DNA of 64,000 bases from contig JAIRYJ010000036.1 in NCBI GenBank assembly GCA_031267825.1, positions 47,643 to 111,642 on the forward strand. Reading direction: 5' to 3'. A model generated the notes under the pieces. That model did not search any database. It was not told the origin of the DNA and saw only the letters and a program-made list of their open reading frames with translations. Origin of the DNA: Bifidobacteriaceae bacterium. GTDB lineage: Bacteria; Actinomycetota; Actinomycetes; Actinomycetales; WQXJ01. Made by a program: the position numbers and the translations under genes. Below, piece by piece: positions 16,521 to 24,646 of the stretch. Numbering within the stretch: position 1 is the first letter of the stretch; the number at the start of each line of letters is the position of its first letter.

Positions 16521-17270
16521 GTGTCAAATGCCCGGTCTTCCAGCGCCGAACGCACCTTCCAGGTAATCAGCGCCGTCGCGACCCGCGCAGGGGCCGGCCT
16601 GAGCCTGTCAGAACTGGCCAAAGAATGTGGCATGGCGCTGTCATCATGCCATCGTTACGTCTCGACTTTGCAAGACTTAGCCGTCCTGGAACGCGACAGC
16701 AACGGCCAAATCAAGCTCGGTGTTGGGCTAGTCGCCTTGGCTGAGGCTTACCTTGGCGCCGACACGTTACGTAACGCCGCCCGCCCACATCTGGTCAGAC
16801 TGGCCGCCGCCTGTGGTGAAACCGCCCACCTTGGACGTTTGTCCGGAGCTGGCGTGGTCTACGTTGACAAAGTCGAATGCGACAAGTCGATCCGGCTGGT
16901 TTCACGAATCGGTTCGACTGTGCCACTGCACTGTTCAGCCATGGGAAAGTCAATCCTGGCTACCCTGCCAGCCCAAGACTGGCAGCGCTACGCCAGCGCC
17001 GCCACCGAACACCGCACCGAATACACCCTGATAGGCCAAGACCTGATCGATGAGATTGGCCGCGTCGCCACTCAAGGCTGGGCGATCGACGAACAAGAAA
17101 ACGAACTAGGTGTGCGCTGCTTGGGGGCCGCCATCGTCTCCGCCACAGGTGTAGCGGTCGGTGCCCTATCAATCTCCGGCCCAGCGGACCGCTTCTCACG
17201 GACTGACTGCCGCCGCATCGCCCCTGACGTCATATCAGCTGCCCGCGCCATAGGCGCCCGGCTCTATTAG
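16521..17270 (+). CDS. IclR-family transcriptional regulator
   Basis: Second IclR regulator, 249 residues: helix-turn-helix at the N-terminus (FQVISAVATRAGAGLSLSELA, MALSSCHRYVSTL) and effector-binding domain (ETAHLGRLSGAGVVYVDKVE, CSAMGKSILATLP, DEQENELGVRCLGAAIV). The frame opens at 16428, but the promoter and operator at 16441-16507 lie inside that extension, and GAAAGGA points to GTG 16521 as the start (VSNARSSSAERTF). It leads the rightward operon with aldehyde dehydrogenase and the ABC importer and most likely controls it. Confidence 0.88.
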   Translation: MSNARSSSAERTFQVISAVATRAGAGLSLSELAKECGMALSSCHRYVSTLQDLAVLERDSNGQIKLGVGLVALAEAYLGADTLRNAARPHLVRLAAACGETAHLGRLSGAGVVYVDKVECDKSIRLVSRIGSTVPLHCSAMGKSILATLPAQDWQRYASAATEHRTEYTLIGQDLIDEIGRVATQGWAIDEQENELGVRCLGAAIVSATGVAVGALSISGPADRFSRTDCRRIAPDVISAARAIGARLY

Positions 17271-17296
17271 GAAACGCAAGGAAAGACCCCGCAACC

Positions 17297-18688
17297 ATGG
17301 CAACACTCGAAGTCACCAACCCAGGCACCGGCGCGGTCCTCGGCTCAGTCCCAGAATCAGTCACCGAAGATGTCCAAACAGTTGTCGCCCAAGGCGTCAC
17401 CGGTCAACAACAAATGGCCAGCACGCCAGCCTGGCAACGCCAAGCCATGCTCGAAAAGCTGGCCGACCTGATCGAAGCTGACGCTGAGGAACTAGCCCGC
17501 CTTGACGCCGCCGAAAACGGTAAACCAATAGTCCAGACCCGTGGTGAAGTTGAGGCCGCCATCCGGATCTTCCGTGGCTACGCCCACGAAGCCACCCGCC
17601 TGCTCGGCCGCCAATTCCCGATGGACGCCGTACCTGGCCTGGAAAACCATTTCGCCGTGACGATCCGCCAACCGTTAGGTCTGGTCGCCGCCCTCATCCC
17701 GTTCAACTATCCAGTTGAGTTGTACTCCCACAAAGCCGCCGCCGCCTTGGCAGCGGGCAACGCCGTCCTAACTAAGCCACCGACCCGCTGCCCGCTGACA
17801 CTGTTCCGCATCCACCAGTATTACGAACAGGCCGGCTTCCCGCGGTTCGCCCATCAAGTAATCGTCGGTAACCGTCAAGTTGTCGCCGCCATCGCTGACC
17901 ACCCTGATGTCGCGGCCGTCACCCTGACAGGCGGTACCGCCGCCGGACGTAACGTAGCTGAACGTTGCGCCCGTCGCTTCGCCAAGGTTTACCTCGAATT
18001 AGGCGGCAACGATCCGCTAATCGTGTGTGACGACGCCGATCTTGAAGCCGCCGCCGCCGCCATTGTGTTAGGCCGGTTGGCTCGCGGTAACGGCCAAATC
18101 TGCTGCGCCGTCAAACGGGTTTACGCTCAGGCCGACATCCATGACGCACTCGTTGAACGGCTGACTAGCTGGGCCGCCAAACTGGTTGTCGGTGATCAGC
18201 TAGATGAAGCCACCGAAGTTGGGCCGCTGATTGGTCAAGCCGACGCGATCGCCGTTGAACAGGCCATTCAACAACTAGTCGCTGAAGGTGCTGAATTGCT
18301 GACCGGTGGCCAACGTGACGGCGCGTTCATCAGACCGGCCGTCTTGTCGCGGGTCAAGCCGACTTCACCAACAATGGCGGAAGAAATTTTCGGGCCAGTC
18401 GCGCCAGTTGTGCGCTTCGAGCATTTGGACGATGCCGTCGCCCAAGCCAACGCTTCACCCTATGGTTTGCAGGCCGCCATTTTCACACGCGACATCAACC
18501 GGGCCTTGAAAGCGGCTCACCAACTTAAGGCCGGTGGCGTCATGATCAACGGCACCACCGCGATGCGGGCCGAAAACCTGCCGTTCGGTGGCCCTGGCGA
18601 TACCGGCGGTTACCGCGAAGGCTTACATGACACTGTCCTTGACTTCACCAGGCAGAAAACAATCGTCGTGGCGGGTGCGTTGGCGTGA
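17297..18688 (+). CDS. NAD(P)-dependent aldehyde dehydrogenase
   Basis: Oxidises an aldehyde to the acid with NAD(P). The 463 residues follow the ALDH fold: the Rossmann region VAALIPFNYPVELYSHKAA and LTKPPTRCPL, the cofactor loop TLTGGTAAGRNVA, the general-base glutamate in YLELGGNDP, and the nucleophilic cysteine in GNGQICCAVKRVY; EIFGPVAPV and NLPFGGPGDTG near the C-terminus. Best reading is lactaldehyde- or glycolaldehyde-type in a sugar breakdown pathway, judged from the neighbours. Ribosome site GGAAAG before ATG. It overlaps the next gene by four bases (GTGA). Confidence 0.85.
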   Translation: MATLEVTNPGTGAVLGSVPESVTEDVQTVVAQGVTGQQQMASTPAWQRQAMLEKLADLIEADAEELARLDAAENGKPIVQTRGEVEAAIRIFRGYAHEATRLLGRQFPMDAVPGLENHFAVTIRQPLGLVAALIPFNYPVELYSHKAAAALAAGNAVLTKPPTRCPLTLFRIHQYYEQAGFPRFAHQVIVGNRQVVAAIADHPDVAAVTLTGGTAAGRNVAERCARRFAKVYLELGGNDPLIVCDDADLEAAAAAIVLGRLARGNGQICCAVKRVYAQADIHDALVERLTSWAAKLVVGDQLDEATEVGPLIGQADAIAVEQAIQQLVAEGAELLTGGQRDGAFIRPAVLSRVKPTSPTMAEEIFGPVAPVVRFEHLDDAVAQANASPYGLQAAIFTRDINRALKAAHQLKAGGVMINGTTAMRAENLPFGGPGDTGGYREGLHDTVLDFTRQKTIVVAGALA

Positions 18689-20160
18689 AGCTAGAACTCG
18701 AGTCGGTCCGCAAATCGTTCGGTGGAGTTGAGGTGCTGCATGGCGTCTCACTAACCGGCGAAGGCGGGCAGGTTGTGGCCGTTGTCGGCGCCAACGGGGC
18801 CGGCAAATCCACTCTGATTAAAGTGCTATCCGGCGCCCATCCGCTCGACTCTGGAACTCTGCTGCTCAACGGCGAACGACTCGCCCTACGAAACCCGAGG
18901 GACGGCATCGTCCAAGGTATTCGGACCGTCTACCAAGAACTGTCCCTTGTGCCGGAACTGACCGTCACCGAAAACATGCTGATGGGTGAACTACCCAAGA
19001 AAGCTGGTCTGATCGACTGGAAAGCCGCCCACCAGCGGGCCCAAGAAATACTCGACCAGATCGGCTTCAGCGGAATTGACCCACACGCCAAGACACGCCA
19101 GCTATCGGTCGCCAAACAACAAATGGTGGAGATCGCCAAATCGCTCGTTGCTGAACCTCGCATCCTGATCCTTGACGAACCATCAGCCGTCCTCGCCGGA
19201 TCCGACCTTGATGCCCTATTCGCCCTGGTACGCAAGCTGACAGCGGGCGGCACATTAGTTATCTACATTTCGCACCGGCTAGTGGAAGTCCTAGAACTGG
19301 CCGACAAAATCATCATGATGAAAGACGGCGCCACAATCGCCGAACTCGAGCCCGCCAAAACCAACGAAGACGAGATGATCCACCTGATGGCGGGCCGCAA
19401 AGTCGACCAGATCTATCCGACACGACGGGAAGACTTCGGCCAGGCGTTACTGCGAGTCGACCACCTGGCCCGGCCCGGCGAATTCGAAGACATTTCATTA
19501 CAAGTCCGCGCCGGTGAAGTCGTTGGCCTATTCGGTTTGGTCGGTTCAGGCCGGAGCGAACTTGCTGAAACCGTCTTCGGGGCGCGGCGCCCGGTCGGCG
19601 GGCAGATCAACCTTGGCGGGCAGCCGTTGCGGGCACGGACACCAAAAGCCGCTCTCCGCCGCCGCATGGCTTTGGTGACCGAAGATCGTGGCCACACTGG
19701 GCTGGTGCTCGGCATGTCAGTCCGGGACAACGTCATTCTGGCGACCATGAAAGGTCCGCTGCTGCGGATGCGGCGAGCCAGCGCCCGCGCCGCGCAGCGG
19801 ATCGAACAACTCTCAATCAAACCGGCTGACTGTGCCGCCCGGCCGGTTTGGCAACTATCTGGCGGCAACCAGCAGAAAGTAGTCCTCGCCAAATGGCTCG
19901 AAGTCGCACCCCAGGTGCTGCTGCTAGATGAACCAACCCGCGGCGTTGACATGGCCACCCGGATCGACATTTACCGCATGGTTGATTCGCTGGCCCGCTC
20001 AGGTATGGGCATTTTGTTGATCTCATCTGACCTAACTGAGGCGATCGGCGCCTCAGACCGCCTCTTGGTGATGCGCGAAGGCACAATGGCCGCCGAATTG
20101 GACCCCGCATCCGTCACCGAAGAAGAAGTCCTCGCCTATTCGATTGGAACGCCAACATGA
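18685..20160 (+). CDS. Ribose-type sugar ABC importer, ATP-binding protein
   Basis: Energises a CUT2-class sugar importer (RbsA/MglA/XylG). The 491-residue product has two fused ABC domains. The first has Walker A GANGAGKST (residues about 34-42), a signature LSVAKQQMVEI and Walker B ILILDEPSAVL. The second has the degenerate Walker A GLVGSGRSE usual for this class, the signature LSGGNQQKVVLAKWL, and Walker B VLLLDEPTRGVD. The start is GTG in the GTGA overlap with the dehydrogenase gene. The substrate cannot be read from this subunit. Confidence 0.93.
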   Translation: MKLELESVRKSFGGVEVLHGVSLTGEGGQVVAVVGANGAGKSTLIKVLSGAHPLDSGTLLLNGERLALRNPRDGIVQGIRTVYQELSLVPELTVTENMLMGELPKKAGLIDWKAAHQRAQEILDQIGFSGIDPHAKTRQLSVAKQQMVEIAKSLVAEPRILILDEPSAVLAGSDLDALFALVRKLTAGGTLVIYISHRLVEVLELADKIIMMKDGATIAELEPAKTNEDEMIHLMAGRKVDQIYPTRREDFGQALLRVDHLARPGEFEDISLQVRAGEVVGLFGLVGSGRSELAETVFGARRPVGGQINLGGQPLRARTPKAALRRRMALVTEDRGHTGLVLGMSVRDNVILATMKGPLLRMRRASARAAQRIEQLSIKPADCAARPVWQLSGGNQQKVVLAKWLEVAPQVLLLDEPTRGVDMATRIDIYRMVDSLARSGMGILLISSDLTEAIGASDRLLVMREGTMAAELDPASVTEEEVLAYSIGTPT

Positions 20161-21200
20161 CCCCGAAAGACATTCCGCTGGAGGTTGAACCGACGGCCGG
20201 CCCCGGCCTAAGGGGCGGCCTTTTCAACGGCCGCAACCTCCGCTTAGGTGGCCGCGACATGCGCGGTTTAATCCTATTCGGGCTGGTCGCCGTGGTCCTG
20301 GTGGTGGTGGCACGAACCACCACCGACACGTTCTTCACTGAATCAAACTTCACCAACATCATGCGCCAGATGGTGACCAACGGTCTGCTGTCACTCGGCA
20401 TGCTGATGGTGATCCTGACTGGCGGGATTGACCTGTCAGTCGGTTGTGTGGTGGCGTTCGCCGCCATTTCCGCTGTCGGGTTGACCTATGACCAGCTCGA
20501 CCGTTACACCTCATTCCCGGTGCCACTAGCCATGGCAGCGGCCATCGTTACCGGATTACTGTTCGGCTCGGCCAACGGGATTTTAGTGGCACGGTTCAAG
20601 TTAGCTCCGTTCGTGGTGACGTTAGCCACCATGACCACTATCAGAGGTTTAACCTTCGTATTCTCTGACGTGCCGCTACGGCCGTCAGCGGACGTTAAGG
20701 ACCAGTTCCGCTGGATTGGGGCAACCACTGTTGGCCCAGTTCCAGTGGCCATCATTGTGGTGGCCGTAGCTTTCGCTTTGGGCTGGGTCTTCCTGAACCG
20801 CACGCCGCTGGGACGATCCATCGTCGCCATCGGCGGCAACCGGGAAACTGTCCGCCTGGCTGGTATCTCGGTAACCCGTGGCATCGTAATCGCCTACATG
20901 ATTTGCGGCGGTCTAGCGGCCTTAGCCGGGGTGATCCTGGCTTCACGGATGGGAAATGTTCAACCCTCCCTCGGAGTCGCCTTTGAACTGGACGCGATCG
21001 CGGCCTGCGTCATAGGTGGGGCTGACCTAGCCGGCGGCAAGGGTTCCATTCACGGGACCTTAGCTGGTGTGGTCATCCTGCAACTAATGAACAACCTTCT
21101 CAGCTTGTGGGGCGTCCAAGACTTCTGGCAACAGGTTTTCAAAGGCCTGATCATCATCTTGGTGATTCTGATGCAAAGCCAAGCCCGGCGACGAAACTGA
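20157..21200 (+). CDS. Ribose-type sugar ABC importer, permease
   Basis: Inner-membrane permease of the CUT2 importer (RbsC-like), 347 residues with eight to ten predicted membrane helices. Family signatures are MLMVILTGGIDLSVGCVVAF near residue 80, NRTPLGRSIVAIGGNRETVRLAGI, and CVIGGADLAGGKGSIHGTLAGV near the C-terminus. Start ATG overlaps the end of the ATPase gene (ATGA). A cytoplasmic N-terminal extension of about 35 residues precedes the first helix. Confidence 0.93.
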   Translation: MTPKDIPLEVEPTAGPGLRGGLFNGRNLRLGGRDMRGLILFGLVAVVLVVVARTTTDTFFTESNFTNIMRQMVTNGLLSLGMLMVILTGGIDLSVGCVVAFAAISAVGLTYDQLDRYTSFPVPLAMAAAIVTGLLFGSANGILVARFKLAPFVVTLATMTTIRGLTFVFSDVPLRPSADVKDQFRWIGATTVGPVPVAIIVVAVAFALGWVFLNRTPLGRSIVAIGGNRETVRLAGISVTRGIVIAYMICGGLAALAGVILASRMGNVQPSLGVAFELDAIAACVIGGADLAGGKGSIHGTLAGVVILQLMNNLLSLWGVQDFWQQVFKGLIIILVILMQSQARRRN

Positions 21201-21284
21201 CCGCCGCCCTGAACAACTAAATCATCCTTCTCTACTCAACCATCACCGATATCAAACCCAACAGAGCCCCTAAGGAGGAGCTAG

Positions 21285-22253
21285 ATGCGTATCAAGCCAA
21301 TTATCGGAATTGCCCTTTGTGGCGCCCTCGGAGTGTCACTGGCAGCCTGCGGTGACGATTCGCCAGGCGGCGATCAAGCCAGCGGTGACGTGACCGTCTG
21401 CATGGCAAGTTTCACACTCGGCGGGCCGTACTTTGTCGGCATGGAAAACACTGTCGTCAAAGACGGTGAAGCGGCCGGCGCTGAAGTCATCACTTCCAAC
21501 GCTGACGGCGACGCCGCCAAACTGCAATCCGACGTTGAAAACTGTGTCGCCCAGAAGGTGGACGGCATCATCATTTCTGGCGGCCCGCTGAATGACTTCC
21601 CAGAAGGTCTCCAGGCTGCCGAAGACGCTGACATTCCAGTGGTACTAGTGGACCGGCTGTTCTCGTCAGAGAACTTCACCTCATGGGTCGGGCCAGATAA
21701 TGAACAGCTCGGCAAGCAGGACGGCGAATACTTGGTGTCCAACCTGCCTGACGGTGGCCGGGTCATTGTCATCAAGGGCGGCGCGGCCGACAACACCATC
21801 GGGATCGCCCGGACCAAAGGCGTCACTGACGCACTCGAGGCCGCTGGCAAGTTCGACGTCACAGTCGCACCTGACTTCGGTAACTGGTCAACTGACGGTG
21901 GCCAGACCGCGATGGAAAACATGCTCTCACAGTATGACGACATCGTGGCTGTGTTCTGTGAAAACGACGCCATGTGCTTGGGCGCCCAGACAGCGGCAGC
22001 TGACGCTGGACGGTCAGACCAGCTAATCATTGCTGGCGTAGACGGCCAGAATGAAGCTGTCCAGGAAATCCTGGGCGACACCAACTACAAGATCACCGGC
22101 TACAACGATGCGACTGTCATCGGTGCGCTCGGGATCAAGACCCTGCTTTCAGTGATCGACGGTGATTCAGTCGAGAAACTGCAGAAGATTGACTCCCCCG
22201 CTATCACGATCGACAACGCCGAACAGTACAAGAACGCTGGCATTTACGAATGA
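21285..22253 (+). CDS. Sugar ABC importer, substrate-binding lipoprotein
   Basis: Periplasmic-binding-protein-like lipoprotein that delivers sugar to the importer; 322 residues. The signal peptide MRIKPIIGIALCGALGVSLAAC ends in the lipobox LAAC with Cys at about residue 22, so it is lipid-anchored outside the membrane. Type 1 binding fold of the ribose/galactose class: MASFTLGGPYFVGMENTV, KVDGIIISGGPLNDF, VVLVDRLFSSENF, CENDAMCLGAQTAA, AGVDGQNEAVQ. A strong AAGGAGGAG ribosome site lies before the ATG, as usual for the most highly made subunit. Followed by hairpins and a repeat array. Confidence 0.93.
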   Translation: MRIKPIIGIALCGALGVSLAACGDDSPGGDQASGDVTVCMASFTLGGPYFVGMENTVVKDGEAAGAEVITSNADGDAAKLQSDVENCVAQKVDGIIISGGPLNDFPEGLQAAEDADIPVVLVDRLFSSENFTSWVGPDNEQLGKQDGEYLVSNLPDGGRVIVIKGGAADNTIGIARTKGVTDALEAAGKFDVTVAPDFGNWSTDGGQTAMENMLSQYDDIVAVFCENDAMCLGAQTAAADAGRSDQLIIAGVDGQNEAVQEILGDTNYKITGYNDATVIGALGIKTLLSVIDGDSVEKLQKIDSPAITIDNAEQYKNAGIYE

Positions 22254-22269
22254 GTTGAAAGACTGATCC

Positions 22270-22339
22270 GGTGGCGGCCTTAGCGGGCCCAGCCGTCGCG
22301 GCCTAAGTGGCACGACCGGCTTCCGCTAAGGCCGCTACC
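22270..22339 (+). terminator. Inverted repeat behind the sugar importer operon
   Basis: GGTGGCGGCCTTAGCGG (22270-22286) pairs with CCGCTAAGGCCGCTACC (22323-22339) with one G-T exception, around a 36-base loop that itself can fold. It lies 16 bases after the stop of the binding protein gene. Confidence 0.55.
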
Positions 22340-22340
22340 T

Positions 22341-22460
22341 GTTTCAGTTGGTCAATCTGTTGCCTTGGCTAGTCAGCCTGTTGCTTTGGCTGGTAAGCCA
22401 AACGTGTTGGCTAGTCGGCCTGTTGTTTTGGCTGGTCAACCTGTTGAGGCTGGTCAGCGC
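22341..22460 (+). repeat. Degenerate tandem repeat array, about six units
   Basis: Units of 18-24 bases built on GTTG(N)TTTGGCTGGTCAACCT. They start near 22341, 22359, 22380, 22404, 22422 and 22443. The last unit forms the left arm of the hairpin that follows. No open frame runs through it with credible codon use. Confidence 0.7.
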
Positions 22461-22483
22461 CATGCGCTGACCAGCCTCAACAG
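22441..22483. terminator. Strong bidirectional hairpin terminator
   Basis: A 20-base-pair perfect inverted repeat (22441-22460 with 22464-22483) and a three-base loop CAT. It lies between the rightward ABC operon and the leftward Eis gene, whose stop begins at 22488, so it can end both transcripts. Confidence 0.85.
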
Positions 22484-22487
22484 CCAC

Positions 22488-23756
22488 TTAGAAGATCCAA
22501 GAAGTCGACGCCGGAACAGGCCAGCCGAAGGCCGCCCCGGCCCGTGCTAACGCACCGGGAGTCAACTCACTGACCCGGCCAGACGACGCCAGACTAGTCA
22601 GCGGTGTGCCACCAAGATAGGCCGCTGCTAAAGCCCTCGAATCAGCTATCAGATCAGCCGGAGCTGACGTCTTGTCAACCGTCGCCTGACTAAAGGCCGC
22701 CGCGGTCAAGTGGTACTTGCCGCTGTTAGCGGGTAGAACCGAGTCTTCCACTTGAATCACCAAATCAACTGGCGACTGATAGCGCCGGGCGGCCAGCGCC
22801 TGAGCCACATTAACTAGACGCAGCCAAACAGTATCCGCCAGCCGCGGTTGAGCGGCTGACAGATTCACCAGTAACCCGAAGATGGCGTCACTCGGTGTCA
22901 CCAAGTGAGCCATCACACCGGCCGTCAAATCCATGTCAAGTAGTCGGCTCCAAAGAGCGTAAGCCACCGCCCTGTCCAAGTAGGCGATCTCTGACAACAT
23001 GACCTTCGAATCAGGTCTGCCGTCAGTCCAACCCAGTTCTTTGCGGGCGAACACGGCGTAGCCGACTGGTTCAGAGCCACGCCAGGCCAACGCGATGCGG
23101 CTCGGTTCAAGACCACGGCGGTGGTTACTTGTCCGGGTCAGGAAAGTCCGCTCAGCTTCAACATCAGTCCGGCTGACCCAGCCTGGCCGGATCAGATCAC
23201 CTTGGCCGGCCGCTGCCCGGTGAAGATCATGCACCAAACCAGCGTGAACCTCCGGGTCGAGTGTCTCGAAGGTGACATCTATGCCCGACTGGTCTAACGC
23301 CACCAGATCCGCCCGGCGGGCCAAACTCAATGTGTAACCCCAGGTGGCCGTGCCATAACCGAAACGCCCATATATTTCTGGTTCTGAGGCGATCAGTGCT
23401 GAAATCGCTTCACCACGTTCCGCGCAGTCCGCCAAATGGCGGTTAATCAGAGCCGAGGCCAACCCTCGCCGACGATGCTCCGGATGAACCGCCATCCAAG
23501 TGAAACCGCCAGCCGCGATCTGGTGACCTGGTACAGGGAAGTCGACGAAAGTGTGAGCTGAACACAACGCCGCCAATTGGCCGTCATCCGCCCGGCAGCC
23601 AAGTGCCCGGTCAAACGGCAACGACAAGCGGTGGGCCGCCATCTCATCAACTGTCTCAACCGCTGGGAAGGCCCACAGGTCAACCTCGACAGCGTCCCGT
23701 AAATCGGCCGGGCCCAAACGCACCAAGCTATAGCCCGAAGGTATCTGTTTCACCAT
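22488..23756 (-). CDS. Eis-like GNAT N-acetyltransferase
   Basis: Acetyl-CoA-dependent N-acetyltransferase of the Eis (enhanced intracellular survival) family. In mycobacteria Eis acetylates aminoglycosides and other amines at several positions. The 422 residues hold an N-terminal GNAT domain with the acetyl-CoA loop VHPEHRRRGLASALIN (about residue 91-106) and EPEIYGRFGYGTATWGY, a second GNAT-like domain, and a C-terminal SCP2-like domain. The chain ends in Phe (STSWIF), which matches the family, whose C-terminal carboxylate takes part in catalysis. The natural substrate is unknown. Upstream lies copy 2 of the dispersed repeat. Confidence 0.88.
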   Translation of the reverse strand: MVKQIPSGYSLVRLGPADLRDAVEVDLWAFPAVETVDEMAAHRLSLPFDRALGCRADDGQLAALCSAHTFVDFPVPGHQIAAGGFTWMAVHPEHRRRGLASALINRHLADCAERGEAISALIASEPEIYGRFGYGTATWGYTLSLARRADLVALDQSGIDVTFETLDPEVHAGLVHDLHRAAAGQGDLIRPGWVSRTDVEAERTFLTRTSNHRRGLEPSRIALAWRGSEPVGYAVFARKELGWTDGRPDSKVMLSEIAYLDRAVAYALWSRLLDMDLTAGVMAHLVTPSDAIFGLLVNLSAAQPRLADTVWLRLVNVAQALAARRYQSPVDLVIQVEDSVLPANSGKYHLTAAAFSQATVDKTSAPADLIADSRALAAAYLGGTPLTSLASSGRVSELTPGALARAGAAFGWPVPASTSWIF

Positions 23757-23799
23757 CCGAGTCTTTCACAGGCGCACCTCAACTGGCAGGCCCAAGGGT

Positions 23800-23862
23800 T
23801 GTCCAGGTCAGTGTCGTGGCTGGACGGGTTGGTGTGCCCAGCGCGAGCGGAATGCGATTCCC
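23800..23862 (+). repeat. Dispersed ~60-bp intergenic repeat, copy 2 of 3
   Basis: Starts GTTGTCCAGGTCAGTGTCG (at 23799) and runs through TGGCTGGACGGGTTGGTGTG to GCGAGCGGAATGCGATT. Closest to copy 3 at 63889. About 44 bases upstream of the leftward Eis gene. Its GGTTGGTGTG block can pair with CACACCAACC some 60 bases downstream (23890-23899), so this copy may fold into a long hairpin. Confidence 0.8.
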
Positions 23863-23941
23863 GATCCAGCTCCAAACCCAGTTGGCCCACACCAACCAGC
23901 CCGGCAGTAAACCCGCAAGTCAGCCAGTGGCCGCCGAGCGG

Positions 23942-24646
23942 TCATCCAGCCGGAGGCTCACCAGCTAACGCTAAGGCCTCGCTCAAGGGTGTCAGCTTGA
24001 TTAGCGGGCCATACAGGCTCATGACATGTAATGCCTGGTCATGTGATGGATCATCAACCCCAGCGCAAGCCTCCGGCACGACCAGCACCTCAACGCCGTC
24101 ATCGGCCGCCGCCAGGGCGGTCGAAATGACACAGCAATCAGTTGAGACACCAACCAGCACCATCCGGCCACGCGGACCGAGCAGGCCTTTCAGTTCAGGA
24201 CCCCATTTTGAGAAAGTCGGTTTGTCGACCGTCCCGCCACCGGGTCCAACGCCGTCCACCTGGCTGGCTAGCCCCGCCAAGGGTTCAACCACGTCCCACA
24301 TTGGGTGTTCAGGTGCTTGCAAGGCGAACGGCCAGTCAGCGTAGTAAGCCACCCAGGCTCCGCTCGGCTCAACTGGAGAGATGAAACGGGTGAAGACAAC
24401 GTTCGGCGAATAGGCCGCCACCAGGGCGGCCACCGGTGAGACGATCTCATCGAAACGCGGTGACCGCCAGTCAGAACCGTCCTGGCCAAAAACGTTCTGC
24501 ATGTCGACCACAACTAGCTGGGTGGAAGACGCGGCCTGGCTGGCCGCCTGGTCTGGCACCTGGCCGCCAGCAGCGCTGGTCTTACCGACAACGGAACCCT
24601 GAGGGGCGGCATCGTCCAACGGGGAGGCCGCGGCGGCGCTAGTCAC
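23942..24646 (-). CDS. Isochorismatase-family cysteine hydrolase
   Basis: Hydrolase of the nicotinamidase/isochorismatase fold. The catalytic triad is visible: Asp in LVVVDMQN, Lys in VDKPTFSKW and Cys in VGVSTDCCVISTAL, with the usual cis-peptide Val-Ser before it. The 234-residue product has an extra N-terminal stretch of ~40 Ala/Ser-rich residues before the core. The GTG start overlaps the permease stop (GTGA, 24646-24643). Paired with a nucleobase-type permease, it probably hydrolyses an imported amide or ureide; the exact substrate is not evident. Confidence 0.85.
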   Translation of the reverse strand: MTSAAAASPLDDAAPQGSVVGKTSAAGGQVPDQAASQAASSTQLVVVDMQNVFGQDGSDWRSPRFDEIVSPVAALVAAYSPNVVFTRFISPVEPSGAWVAYYADWPFALQAPEHPMWDVVEPLAGLASQVDGVGPGGGTVDKPTFSKWGPELKGLLGPRGRMVLVGVSTDCCVISTALAAADDGVEVLVVPEACAGVDDPSHDQALHVMSLYGPLIKLTPLSEALALAGEPPAG

